In this document: positions 41,653 through 48,193 of the stretch, in pieces
Numbering within the stretch: position 1 is the first letter of the stretch
How the letters are laid out: the number at the start of each line of letters is the position of its first letter
Assembly (NCBI GenBank): GCA_005405945.1
Contig: BJHW01000003.1
Coordinates: forward strand, 1-48,193
Direction: 5' to 3'
Length of the DNA: 48,193 bases
From: Streptomyces violaceusniger
GTDB taxonomy: Bacteria > Actinomycetota > Actinomycetes > Streptomycetales > Streptomycetaceae
Translations under genes and position numbers: made by a program
Notes under the pieces: model-generated
The model's input: the letters and a program-made list of their open reading frames with translations, nothing else
The model's database searches: none
What the model was told of the DNA's origin: nothing

Positions 41653-41972
41653 ATGACCGAAACCCTCCACACAGCACCGCCCACACCCCAGCAACCCACG
41701 ACCCTCGACCGTCCGGCGTACGACCGGACCCCCTCCATCCCCCGCCTGATCACCGAGCTCACAGCCGAGGACTTCTGGTACCGGTACGCCCGCGTCCGCG
41801 GCGACGCCGACCACTTCCACGACGACTACCTCAACGAACGCCGACACACTGCCCTGCTGCTGCGCGCGGTCATCGCCGACCTGATCGCACTCGCCGACCC
41901 GACCAACGACCAGGCCGCCGCCGACGCCGCCAAGGCCGCGAACGCCGTACGCAGCAAACAACTGGCAGATGA
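41653..41972 (+). CDS. Hypothetical helical protein, ~106 aa, frameshifted at the end
   Basis: ATG 41653. A helical protein (DFWYRYARVRGDADHFHDDY, LNERRHTALLLRAVIADLIA). One added C near 41965 gives VRSKQLAR and a TGA at 41970-41972, overlapping the next ATG as ATGA. Without it, the frame continues ~270 codons through arginine/proline-rich sequence antagonistic to two real genes, which is not credible. Confidence 0.6.
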
Positions 41973-42328
41973 CCCTCCCCGCACAGACCGCCCGCGAGTG
42001 GCTGCGCGAGCAGTACCGCGAGTGGGAGGAAAGCCCCGCCCCGCACCCGCCGAACTGCCCCGGCGGCTGCGGAGGATCCGGCGAGGTACTGACGATCCTG
42101 ACCTGGCAGGACGACGGCACGCCTCTCCACCAGGAACCCATCTGGTGCAACCGAGGCGAGCCGGAAGACCCGCACGGCCCCGACTGCGAATGCCGCGGCA
42201 CCGGATACACCTACGACCCCCGCTACCGGGAGCGCAACCTCTGCCTGACCTACAGCCCCCGGCCCGGCCAGAACACCCCAACGCCCGCCGCCGACCCGGA
42301 CGACCCCTGGGCCAGCAAGCCGTTCTGA
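41969..42328 (+). CDS. DnaJ-type zinc-motif protein, 119 aa
   Basis: ATG 41969. Repeated CxxCxGxG-like motifs (CPGGCGGSGEVLTILTWQDD, PIWCNRGEPEDPHGPDCECR then GTGYTYDPRYRERNLCLTY) resemble the zinc-binding region of DnaJ, without a J domain. It may bind zinc and a protein or nucleic-acid partner. A 12-bp terminator hairpin follows ten bases after the stop. Confidence 0.75.
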   Translation: MTLPAQTAREWLREQYREWEESPAPHPPNCPGGCGGSGEVLTILTWQDDGTPLHQEPIWCNRGEPEDPHGPDCECRGTGYTYDPRYRERNLCLTYSPRPGQNTPTPAADPDDPWASKPF

Positions 42329-42337
42329 ACCCCTCAC

Positions 42338-42365
42338 GGGGCGCTCCGCAACCGCGGAGCGCCCC
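42338..42365 (+). terminator. Terminator hairpin
   Basis: GGGGCGCTCCGC (42338-42349) and GCGGAGCGCCCC (42354-42365) form a perfect 12-bp stem with an AACC loop. Confidence 0.85.
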
Positions 42366-42403
42366 GCCGCCGGAAGCCCCACAAACACAAGGCAGAGGAC
42401 CCC

Positions 42404-43065
42404 ATGACCGTCTACGTCGACGAAATCCAGGACTACACGCGGATCGCCAAGGCCCGCCGCCTGCGGCACACCCACTGGTGCCATCTCGTGGCCGACACCC
42501 GCGACGAACTGCACGACTTCGCGAAGCGCCTCGGCCTGCGCCGTACCTGGTTCCAGGACCACGGCATCCGCTGGCACTACGACATCACCCCGCCCAAGCG
42601 GGCCCGCGCCCTCCAGCTCGGTGCCGTCGAAATCGACCGGCACGGCCTGGCCGACATCATGGCCAAGCGTCGCGAGGCCGCCCGCCGCCGCGCCGTGGTT
42701 TTGACCCGGCCCGGCCACCCCGATGTGCGGTTCGGCCCGTACGACGACTACGACCAGGCCGCCACCATCGCCGGCGGACTGCTCGCCCAACTGCATGATG
42801 TTGTCCACGTCCCCGGCACCACCATCATCGTCGTGCCGTACGTCGACGCACTCCCCCACCGCGAGCCGTACGTCACCACCGACCCCACCCAGCTCGCCTA
42901 CCGCATGGACGCCGCCGAAGCCGACGCCAGCCAGGAGACCGGCTTCCCCAACCTCTACGCCCGCCTGCGTGCGCAGCTCGGCTACGAACCCGCCCGCGAC
43001 ATCTGGCTCCAGGCGGCCGCCGCCTACGACTGGCTCCACCACGACCAACTCCCCAGCAGGACTGA
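42404..43065 (+). CDS. DUF4031-containing protein, frameshifted at the end
   Basis: ATG 42404 after AGAGGA. The first ~85 residues match DUF4031: MTVYVDEIQ, HTHWCHLVADTRDELHDFAK, RLGLRRTWFQDHGIRWHYDI, TPPKRARALQLGAVEIDR. The remaining part (HLADIMAKRREAARRRAVVL-like helix, then GPYDDYDQAATIAGGLLAQL and YVDALPHREPYVTTDPTQLA) is unassigned. One added C at CCCC 43050-43054 gives DQLPQQD and a TGA at 43063-43065, before a hairpin. Without it the frame would run through the hairpin and fuse to the next gene, which has its own strong binding site. Confidence 0.75.
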
Positions 43066-43086
43066 GCACCGCCCATCAGCACGACC

Positions 43087-43113
43087 ACGCCCGGCGCCCC
43101 CTGCGCCGGGCGT
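43087..43113 (+). terminator. Terminator hairpin
   Basis: ACGCCCGGCG and CGCCGGGCGT form a 10-bp stem around CCCCCTG between the DUF4031 gene and the gene at 43151. Confidence 0.8.
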
Positions 43114-43150
43114 ACCGTGGTCCCAAAAGCCCCGAAGGAGGCGCCCCGCG

Positions 43151-43450
43151 ATGACCGCGCAGCCGCTCGACTCCCCCGCCCCTCCTCCGTCGCCCGCCGC
43201 CGGCGCCCAGCTGCGCGCCCGCATCGCCGCATCGCCGCGCGCCGACCGCTGGCTGCCCGCCTGGGACCTGGAGTGGACGCAGGCACTGGAAACCGCCCGA
43301 CAGACCCTCAGCCTCGCCGCGGCGTACGAGACCATCGCCACCTGGACCCGCCGCCTCGACACCGCCCCCGCGGTCGACGCGTTCCTCGAGGGCGGATGTG
43401 ACACCTCCGACGGCATCCCCCTCGAAGACGTCCTCGGCCCCCGCAGGTGA
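43151..43450 (+). CDS. Hypothetical helical protein, 99 aa; possible antitoxin
   Basis: The ATG at 43151 follows GAAGGAGG. The first ~20 residues are Pro-rich and the rest helical (WDLEWTQALETARQTLSLAA, AYETIATWTRRLDTAPAVDA). The stop overlaps the GTG of the RelE/ParE-like gene. A small protein directly ahead of a toxin-like gene, co-translated with it, is the usual antitoxin arrangement, but it has no recognisable DNA-binding motif. Confidence 0.6.
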   Translation: MTAQPLDSPAPPPSPAAGAQLRARIAASPRADRWLPAWDLEWTQALETARQTLSLAAAYETIATWTRRLDTAPAVDAFLEGGCDTSDGIPLEDVLGPRR

Positions 43451-43713
43451 GCGACCAGGTCTGGCCCGCACGGCTCTCCCCCGCCGCCTCCCGGTACCTC
43501 GCCACCCTCGAACCGGCCGTTCAGGAACTGGTCGGCGACATCCTCGACATCGCCTCCCGGGCACCCCTCCACTGGCCCCAGTGGGACACCTCCGACCCGG
43601 AAGGCGCCGACCTGCGCGCGGCCGCCGTCGGCCAGCTCAGCCTCATCTACTGGATCAACCGCACGACCGAGCCGCCCCACCTGTACGTCCTCACTATCGT
43701 CTGGGCAGGCTGA
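43447..43713 (+). CDS. RelE/ParE-like small protein, 88 aa
   Basis: GTG 43447 overlaps the previous stop. The pattern of two helices (SPAASRYLATLEPAVQELVG, DILDIASRAPLHWPQW) followed by beta strands GADLRAAAVGQLSLIYWINR and LYVLTIVWAG matches RelE/ParE-fold toxins, in particular the R-x-x-x-V-G-x-L-x-x-I-Y core. It could be a ribosome-dependent endonuclease or gyrase inhibitor; catalytic residues are not obvious. It is the last gene of the transfer region. Confidence 0.6.
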   Translation: MSDQVWPARLSPAASRYLATLEPAVQELVGDILDIASRAPLHWPQWDTSDPEGADLRAAAVGQLSLIYWINRTTEPPHLYVLTIVWAG

Positions 43714-43718
43714 ACACC

Positions 43719-43764
43719 GACATGGGTCTGCCCCCGCCGTCAGTGGCGAGGGCAGACCCATGTC
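43719..43764. terminator. Strong bidirectional terminator
   Basis: GACATGGGTCTGCCC (43719-43733) and GGGCAGACCCATGTC (43750-43764) form a perfect 15-bp stem between the converging transfer and partition operons. Confidence 0.9.
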
Positions 43765-43774
43765 GTGCCCGGGA

Positions 43775-44578
43775 TCAGTCTTCTGTGAGTAGCTTCCCGA
43801 GGGTGCGCCGGTTCTCCACGGACATGTGCTTGCGCAACAAGCGATTCAAAGCCTCGGGGGACTCCCACGGGAGCGCTGGCGGGACGTCGGCCGGGGCACT
43901 CGCCTTCTTCGAGGCGGTGCCCTTTCCCTGCTTCGCCTTCTTCTTGGTGGCCACCGTCTTCAGGGCCGTCTGCACTGCCTTGGTCAGAACTCCACGGTCA
44001 ACAGCGTCACCGCTCTTGGGGAGCGCCTTCCGGATGCCCTGGACTACCCCTCGCAGGACATCGGCCGTAACCGCCGTCTCGTCCGCTTCAACAGCAGTCC
44101 GGTAGACCGTCGTCGCTACGTCAACGTCGTACCCCTCAGCGACCGGGACGAGCTCCCACACCACGGCCTGGTTCAGCTTTTTCACTCGAATTCGAGTGGG
44201 ATCGTTCGAATCGGACGGCGTGGATTCGAACAGGGCTTCCGCGACCCGCCACATGCGGATCAGCTTGTCGGCCTGCCCACGGCTCATGCCCCAGCGCTGG
44301 TCCACGTAGTCGTCGAACGACGTGTAGTCGGCTCGGTACAGGCGCCCACCCCTGATGATCTCCAGAGCCTTGCCAGCGGCCCAGAAGGCGACCTTGAGGT
44401 TCTCAATCGCCACCTCACAGCGGACGAAGACGTCCTGCTCCTCAGTGATGAGCACAGGCGTATCCGCCACCGGCGTCGAAGGCGGGGCCGGCAACTTCAG
44501 CACGAGATCAGTCGTGGTCTCTGGGCGGCGGTGCCCTCCTCCGCCAGCTGGCTTCCCGGCATCCATGCGGCGCCCCAT
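43775..44578 (-). CDS. ParB-like partition protein
   Basis: A 267-aa protein whose ATG overlaps the parA stop (TAATG). The centre (VFVRCEVAIENLKVAFWAAG, KALEIIRGGRLYRADYTSFD, DYVDQRWGMSRGQADKLIRM) is the helical DNA-binding region found in plasmid ParB-type proteins of actinomycetes. The C-terminus has a lysine-rich segment and a last helix (ALNRLLRKHMSVENRRTLGK). It should bind a centromere site and stimulate ParA. No clear ParB N-terminal CTPase motif is seen, so it belongs to a divergent type. Confidence 0.75.
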   Translation of the reverse strand: MGRRMDAGKPAGGGGHRRPETTTDLVLKLPAPPSTPVADTPVLITEEQDVFVRCEVAIENLKVAFWAAGKALEIIRGGRLYRADYTSFDDYVDQRWGMSRGQADKLIRMWRVAEALFESTPSDSNDPTRIRVKKLNQAVVWELVPVAEGYDVDVATTVYRTAVEADETAVTADVLRGVVQGIRKALPKSGDAVDRGVLTKAVQTALKTVATKKKAKQGKGTASKKASAPADVPPALPWESPEALNRLLRKHMSVENRRTLGKLLTED

Positions 44579-45342
44579 TACAGAGCCTGCTCAACGGTGA
44601 GGGCGAGACTCATGAAGTCCTCGCGTGCACGTAGAGCGGTGCCGCTCTCCTTGTACTCCACGACCGTCAGTCCGTTCTCGGCCGCATGCGCGTGGATCTT
44701 GTACTTGCGGATCGGATCGGACATGCGCGGGTACCCATGCTCATCGATCCACTTCTTCACCGCGTCCAGGGCCGGGTCGCCGTCCCGTGGATCATGGAGG
44801 TTGATCACCACCAGGAACGGGATCTTCCTGGGCTTGAGAATGCGCTCGATCGTGAACTCCGCCGGCTTCCAGGACAGCCACTCAGGAGTGATGGGCACGA
44901 TCGCGAGGTGCGCGAGGTCCAGCACCTCCCGCAGCGCATCAGCCACCCGGCTCTCCCCGAGCGGATCCGCGCCCCATGCCGCATCCGGATCGATCTCCAT
45001 GAAGCCAGGAGTGTCGACGATGATGCGCTTGCGCGTCGGGTCCTCCCTCAGCTTCGTGAGCACGCCGACCTCACCCCTCGTGACGAGATAGTCGAAGGGC
45101 AGGGCCTCTTCCGGGACGCGGTCAGCCCAATCCTCCAGGCTGCCCTGAGGGTCGATGCCCGCGGCGATGACAGCCGCATCCTCGATGTCGTTCTGCATGA
45201 CGCTGCTGCGCCCGCTCACAGCGGCCAGGTTGACGGTTATCGTCGACTTGCCCGCGCCGCCCTTCTGCTGAATGACGATGATGATCTTCGGGCCGGTGGC
45301 CTCGGCCGCCACGTCAGTGGCGGACTTCTGGGCAGGGGTCAA
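44578..45342 (-). CDS. parA: ParA-family partition ATPase
   Basis: A 254-aa ATPase with the deviant Walker A KGGAGKST at ~27-34 (preceded by KIIIVIQQ), Walker A' around SVMQNDIEDAAVIAAGIDPQ GS, and Walker B-like RIIVDTPGF. ParA binds non-specific DNA as an ATP dimer and moves plasmid copies apart with its ParB partner. It is the first gene of a two-gene operon. Start at 45342; a promoter candidate lies 50-80 bases upstream. Confidence 0.92.
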   Translation of the reverse strand: MTPAQKSATDVAAEATGPKIIIVIQQKGGAGKSTITVNLAAVSGRSSVMQNDIEDAAVIAAGIDPQGSLEDWADRVPEEALPFDYLVTRGEVGVLTKLREDPTRKRIIVDTPGFMEIDPDAAWGADPLGESRVADALREVLDLAHLAIVPITPEWLSWKPAEFTIERILKPRKIPFLVVINLHDPRDGDPALDAVKKWIDEHGYPRMSDPIRKYKIHAHAAENGLTVVEYKESGTALRAREDFMSLALTVEQAL

Positions 45343-45394
45343 GAGAGAGCCTCCGTCGCTTCCCCGTAGGTACTCGGATCCCGCACAGGATGCC

Positions 45395-45423
45395 AGATAC
45401 TCAGCCCGGGATTGTTACAACAA
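45395..45423 (-). promoter_or_regulatory. parA promoter candidate
   Basis: On the minus strand TTGTTG (45418-45423) and GTATCT (45395-45400) are separated by 17 bases. The -35 region lies in the imperfect dyad TTGTTACAACAA. Either ParA/ParB or a host factor could bind there. Confidence 0.45.
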
Positions 45424-45467
45424 GCCGACGAATCGGCCCAGAAGGAACGAACGGCCTTCCCTGCTAA

Positions 45468-46055
45468 CTAGATCGTTTCGCCGTCCCAGCTGTCCATGTG
45501 AGCCCGGGCGGTCTCGAGGAAGCGCTGTACTGAGACCTGCAAGCGCTGCGAGGCTGCGATGACCTCCCCGTAGGTGTGGAACTGTCCCACGTGGATGATG
45601 TTCATCTCGTCGACTGGGAAGCCGGGGAAGGCATGAACCAGGTTGGCGTACCCGCTCAGCGTGGCCACCACGTCGGCACAAGCACTGAGCACGTCTTCCA
45701 CCGCATCGGCCACCTCCTTGGGCCCGAGCAGACGGACGCGCATCGCGGAGTCCGCGAAGACCTCGCCCATGTCAAGGAATTCGGCGATCTGCGGCTGGGG
45801 GATCGGCTCAGCCCCCGCAGCGGTGGCCGCCTTGAGCTCATTGCCCTTGTCGATCGCGGTCGAGGCGAAGGCTCGGACGTTGGTTGCGAACGCCTCGTAC
45901 GCAGGTTGACGGTCCCCTCTGCGCTGCTTCCGATAGTCGTGGGTCGCGGTCTGCCGTGTCGTGTCGGACGAGCCCTTCTTGCCGATCACCGCGACGGTTA
46001 CTCCACTGACCAGCGCGGCTAACCCGGCTAAGACCGAAGCCGTTCCGCCATCCAT
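45468..46055 (-). CDS. Membrane-anchored helical protein, 195 aa
   Basis: The ATG at 46055 follows GGAGGGG, which favours it over an in-frame start 21 codons upstream. The N-terminal span (TASVLAGLAALVSGVTVAVI) is followed by a basic KKGSS turn and a long helical cytosolic domain (YEAFATNVRAFASTAIDKGN, EVADAVEDVLSACADVVATL, QRLQVSVQRFLETARAHMDS). It resembles other one-span proteins of Streptomyces with unknown roles. It is co-directional with parA but 120 bases upstream of it. Confidence 0.65.
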   Translation of the reverse strand: MDGGTASVLAGLAALVSGVTVAVIGKKGSSDTTRQTATHDYRKQRRGDRQPAYEAFATNVRAFASTAIDKGNELKAATAAGAEPIPQPQIAEFLDMGEVFADSAMRVRLLGPKEVADAVEDVLSACADVVATLSGYANLVHAFPGFPVDEMNIIHVGQFHTYGEVIAASQRLQVSVQRFLETARAHMDSWDGETI

Positions 46056-46375
46056 GCCGTCCCCTCCGATGCTCGAGTGATGGCCCCGTAGATACCCCAC
46101 CGTCAAGCCCGACACCACAGCTGACCCAGGCCGAACTGAGTCCGCGAGCTGGCCGACCGAGGCCTACTCCCGAACGGAGCAAGGGGGCGCGCGAACCGAC
46201 AGGGGGGCGCACGCGTAACCGAGTGCACACATTCCGTAGGATCGTCGGGTTTGTCGATGCACATACGGCGTTCTGTGATCGCTAGTAGTGCAGAGGGCTC
46301 CAACTGGTGCTCTCAGGGCGGCCGCCGAGGGGCGGAGGGGCGCGCCCGTCGACAACGAAGGGGACCTCAGAGTCC
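46056..46375. other. Divergent intergenic region
   Basis: No gene seen. It separates the leftward membrane-protein gene from the rightward sigma operon and must hold both promoters, though I could not pick a convincing -10/-35 pair. Confidence 0.45.
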
Positions 46376-46537
46376 GTGAATGTTCAAAACGCAGGGGACA
46401 TCATCACCGCCGTGCTCGCGGCGCGTGTCCTTGCCGGTGACGTCGCTTTGCTCGCGCGCCGTACCGCGGCGGCCGGCGTTCGTCTGGGCATGTCGGAGCT
46501 GCACCGCAGCGGCGGGAAGTCCGGTGAGGGCCGATGA
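46376..46537 (+). CDS. Small protein ahead of sigma factor, 53 aa
   Basis: A GTG start at 46376 with AAGGGGACC upstream. The helix AGDIITAVLAARVLAGDVAL and a basic tail form the whole protein. Its stop overlaps the sigma-factor ATG. It may couple translation or act as a small regulator of the sigma factor; evidence is only positional. Confidence 0.5.
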   Translation: MNVQNAGDIITAVLAARVLAGDVALLARRTAAAGVRLGMSELHRSGGKSGEGR

Positions 46538-47100
46538 CCAAGGGTTTCGACTTCCCCGACTCCGGCCTCACCCCTGGCATGCCTGTGGAGTTCGAGGCGT
46601 TCTACGAGATGCACCGCGCCGACTACATCCACTGGGCCGAGCTGTATCTCGGCAACCGCGCGGACGCCGAGGAAGCCGTCGACCGGGCCTTCGAGCAGCT
46701 CGCCCTGGACTGGCCCGAGGTCCTGGTCCAGGAGAAGCCGGCCGCCTACGCCTGGGTGGTGATGAAGCACCGCACCATCGACGTCGCCCGCGAACGCGGC
46801 CGCCGCCTCGAGCTCATCGACACCGCCCCCTTCGAGACCGTCGAACTCCGCAACGCCGTCGACCCCATCGGCGAGCTGGAAGAGAGCCTGAAGATCTACC
46901 GAGCCATCAGCGCCCTGCCCGAGCGCCAGCACGACGTCATCGTGCTGCGCTACTGCCTGGGCCACACCATCACCGAGACCGCCGACATCCTCGGCATCAC
47001 CGAAGCCGGAGTCCGCTCCACCGCCCGCTACGCCAAGCGCCGTCTGAAGGAAGCTCTCGGCCTGGAGAAGGAAGGAAGCGCCGATGACCACACCCATTGA
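46534..47100 (+). CDS. ECF-type sigma-70 family factor
   Basis: A 188-aa protein. Region 2 lies at ~16-85 (FEAFYEMHRADYIHWAELYL, GNRADAEEAVDRAFEQLALD, AYAWVVMKHRTIDVARERGR) and region 4 at ~125-182 (RAISALPERQHDVIVLRYCL, GHTITETADILGITEAGVRS, TARYAKRRLKEAL) with a clear helix-turn-helix. It directs RNA polymerase to a specific promoter set. No anti-sigma membrane protein is adjacent; the downstream gene overlaps by 17 bases and may be its partner. Confidence 0.88.
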   Translation: MTKGFDFPDSGLTPGMPVEFEAFYEMHRADYIHWAELYLGNRADAEEAVDRAFEQLALDWPEVLVQEKPAAYAWVVMKHRTIDVARERGRRLELIDTAPFETVELRNAVDPIGELEESLKIYRAISALPERQHDVIVLRYCLGHTITETADILGITEAGVRSTARYAKRRLKEALGLEKEGSADDHTH

Positions 47101-47806
47101 CCGCGCGCTGGCCAAGGCCCGCCTGCAGCCACGACGCCCCTACACCGACGCAGATATGGCTGCTGCCAAACGCCGTCTCGCCGCCCGCCTGGCCGACCGC
47201 GTATGGCGCGGCTGTCTCTCCTTCGACGACGGGATGGAACAGCTCCGACACGCCCTCCCGCGGCAGCCTCAGCTTCATACCCCGCGACCTGGCGGACCGC
47301 AGCCCCGGTCCCGGGCAGCCCGGGATCTGCGGATCCTGTGCCGGACCCTGGTAAGCCGCGACGACGCACTCCACCAACTCCAGATCTTCGTCTCCCGCCG
47401 CCTCCTGGACTCCGCCGGCGCCCTGATCCTAGGCTGCGTCCTCCAACTGGCCACCCGCGAAGACAGCGCCCGCTTCTGGTGGCAGTTCGCCGCCGGGGCG
47501 GGCGACACCCGCGCCGCCTACTGCCTCGCCCTCCACCACCGTGTTCTCGGCGAGCTACGAGAAGCCGAGTGGTGGCAACACCAAGCCACACCCAGAGAAG
47601 ACGCCGACCGGGACGACATCCTCAACGTCATCCAGATGCTCGGCGCACTCCAGCAAAACGAAGGCACCGAGCCTGTCGACCTTCCCGCCACCACCACGGC
47701 CGTCATCGACTACGTACCCGACGCTCTGAACTTCGTCGACGAAGTCGACCTCCCCTTGCCCGAGCTGGATTTCCGCGCGCACATCGAAGAACTCAGTACC
47801 GCCTGA
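47084..47806 (+). CDS. TPR-like helical protein, sigma partner candidate, 240 aa
   Basis: The ATG at 47084 overlaps the sigma gene's end. A helical N-terminal part (DADMAAAKRRLAARLADRVW), a variable middle, and a repeat-like helical region (LILGCVLQLATREDSARFWW, QFAAGAGDTRAAYCLALHHR, VLGELREAEWWQHQAT) with TPR-like spacing. The acidic C-terminus ends LPELDFRAHIEEL. The fixed pairing of a sigma factor with a helical-repeat protein is common in Streptomyces; the partner may modulate sigma activity. Confidence 0.7.
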   Translation: MTTPIDRALAKARLQPRRPYTDADMAAAKRRLAARLADRVWRGCLSFDDGMEQLRHALPRQPQLHTPRPGGPQPRSRAARDLRILCRTLVSRDDALHQLQIFVSRRLLDSAGALILGCVLQLATREDSARFWWQFAAGAGDTRAAYCLALHHRVLGELREAEWWQHQATPREDADRDDILNVIQMLGALQQNEGTEPVDLPATTTAVIDYVPDALNFVDEVDLPLPELDFRAHIEELSTA

Positions 47807-47829
47807 CCCACACGACCCGCTGCGCCTCG

Positions 47830-47858
47830 CGGTCCCGCACTGAGTCAGTACGGGACCG
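47830..47858 (+). terminator. Sigma-operon terminator
   Basis: CGGTCCCG (47830-47837) pairs with CGGGACCG (47851-47858), and the inner ACTGAGTCAGT is also palindromic, giving a nearly perfect 29-base hairpin shortly after the stop codon. Confidence 0.8.
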
Positions 47859-47975
47859 TAAATGGTGTGTCGAGCGCTCGCGAAGATCGAGGTGATGGAG
47901 CTGCCCAAAGTCGCAGGCGCCCACTGGCCGAGGCGGCCCGGGAGAGTGCTCACGCGTATGGCTGTGCGCGGCGTA

Positions 47976-48105
47976 CGGCACGGGTCTGACTTCGCCAGAC
48001 ACCTCTGTGGGGAAGTGGTCGGCGTCCGCGAGGTGCGGCGAGTGGGACATTTTGCGAGGTCAGCGGGCCCCTACGCGAGCCGTGCCGGTTTTTCCGATGC
48101 GACCA
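47976..48105 (-). repeat. Right arm of ~130-bp inverted repeat
   Basis: Reverse complement of 2036-2165 with about 9 differences. It holds the conserved hairpin (48005-48017 region, GGGGAAGTGGTCGGCG instead of GGGAAGTAGTCGGCG) and is followed on the outer side by array R. Confidence 0.85.
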
Positions 48106-48140
48106 GGTGCGCGACCAGAGGTGGGACTAGAAGCGCGACC
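48099..48140 (-). repeat. 12-bp-period array R (GCGACC units)
   Basis: GCGACC (inverse of GGTCGC) starts at 48099, 48111 and 48135, with a degenerate unit at 48123; the period is again exactly 12. The remaining bases to the window end show no gene. Confidence 0.75.
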
Positions 48141-48193
48141 GTGGTGCGAGGTGGCGGACGTCACAGCGGGTTCGCGATGATTCTTTGCCGGTT

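Noticed and set aside
41653..42798. A 381-aa protein reading through 41972
   Set aside because: The extension runs out of frame across the DnaJ-type and DUF4031 genes and is R/P-rich; one added C gives a clean stop overlapping the next start.
42404..43450. A DUF4031 fusion protein of 348 aa
   Set aside because: The supposed fusion point crosses a 10-bp terminator hairpin and a GAAGGAGG site; two genes separated by a frameshift explain this better.

Overview
The window looks like most of an accessory replicon from a Streptomyces-type actinomycete. Most genes have very high G+C with GC-rich third positions and many GTG starts. The gene content is typical of the group: a WhiB-like protein, a DUF2637 protein, an FtsK/TraB-type DNA translocase, a GntR regulator of the Kor type, an excisionase-type HTH protein and an ECF-like sigma factor. 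I see no integrase, transposase, rRNA, tRNA or CRISPR array. The replication block (an initiator-like gene carrying iterons inside its own coding sequence, followed by a DnaB helicase gene) resembles the rep1/rep2 arrangement known from Streptomyces linear plasmids such as pSLA2. Together with ParA/ParB-like genes and a 130-bp inverted repeat near the two window ends, this makes a linear conjugative plasmid the best reading. That is inference: no telomere was recognised.

Layout. Positions 1-8150 form a gene-poor left arm. It has a few small genes, broken genes, a fragment of chromosomal dnaA that has lost its Walker B motif, and a set of modules made of a 12-bp-period array followed by a hairpin. 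Positions 8149-13733 (+) hold five plasmid genes of unknown function. Positions 13845-20241 (-) are the replication block: a small gene, a rep1-like initiator, dnaB, a small coiled-coil protein, a protein resembling a divergent family-B DNA polymerase, a Cys-rich protein and an HTH protein. Positions 20718-22323 hold a methyltransferase and a divergent GntR regulator with operator-like repeats.

Positions 22504-43713 (+) are one long transfer and maintenance region. The proximal part has a sigma-like protein, membrane proteins, the DUF2637 protein and the TraB-like translocase, followed by a large GGAACC palindrome that could be the cis-acting transfer site. The distal part is a string of small genes including a Nudix hydrolase, a kinase fusion, WhiB-like, Lsr2-like and DUF5131 proteins, and a plasmid sliding clamp (DnaN). 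A strong bidirectional terminator separates this from the parA-parB pair (-). The right end holds a membrane protein, a sigma-factor operon and the second copy of the inverted repeat.

Working model: the rep1-like protein binds iterons and DnaB unwinds; the polymerase-like protein, the HTH protein and the plasmid beta clamp may complete replication; ParA/ParB segregate; the GntR protein represses itself and the transfer operon. One caution matters for all users: at least 17 genes are interrupted by what looks like loss of a single G or C in a short G/C run, which suggests uncorrected sequencing errors more than true gene decay.
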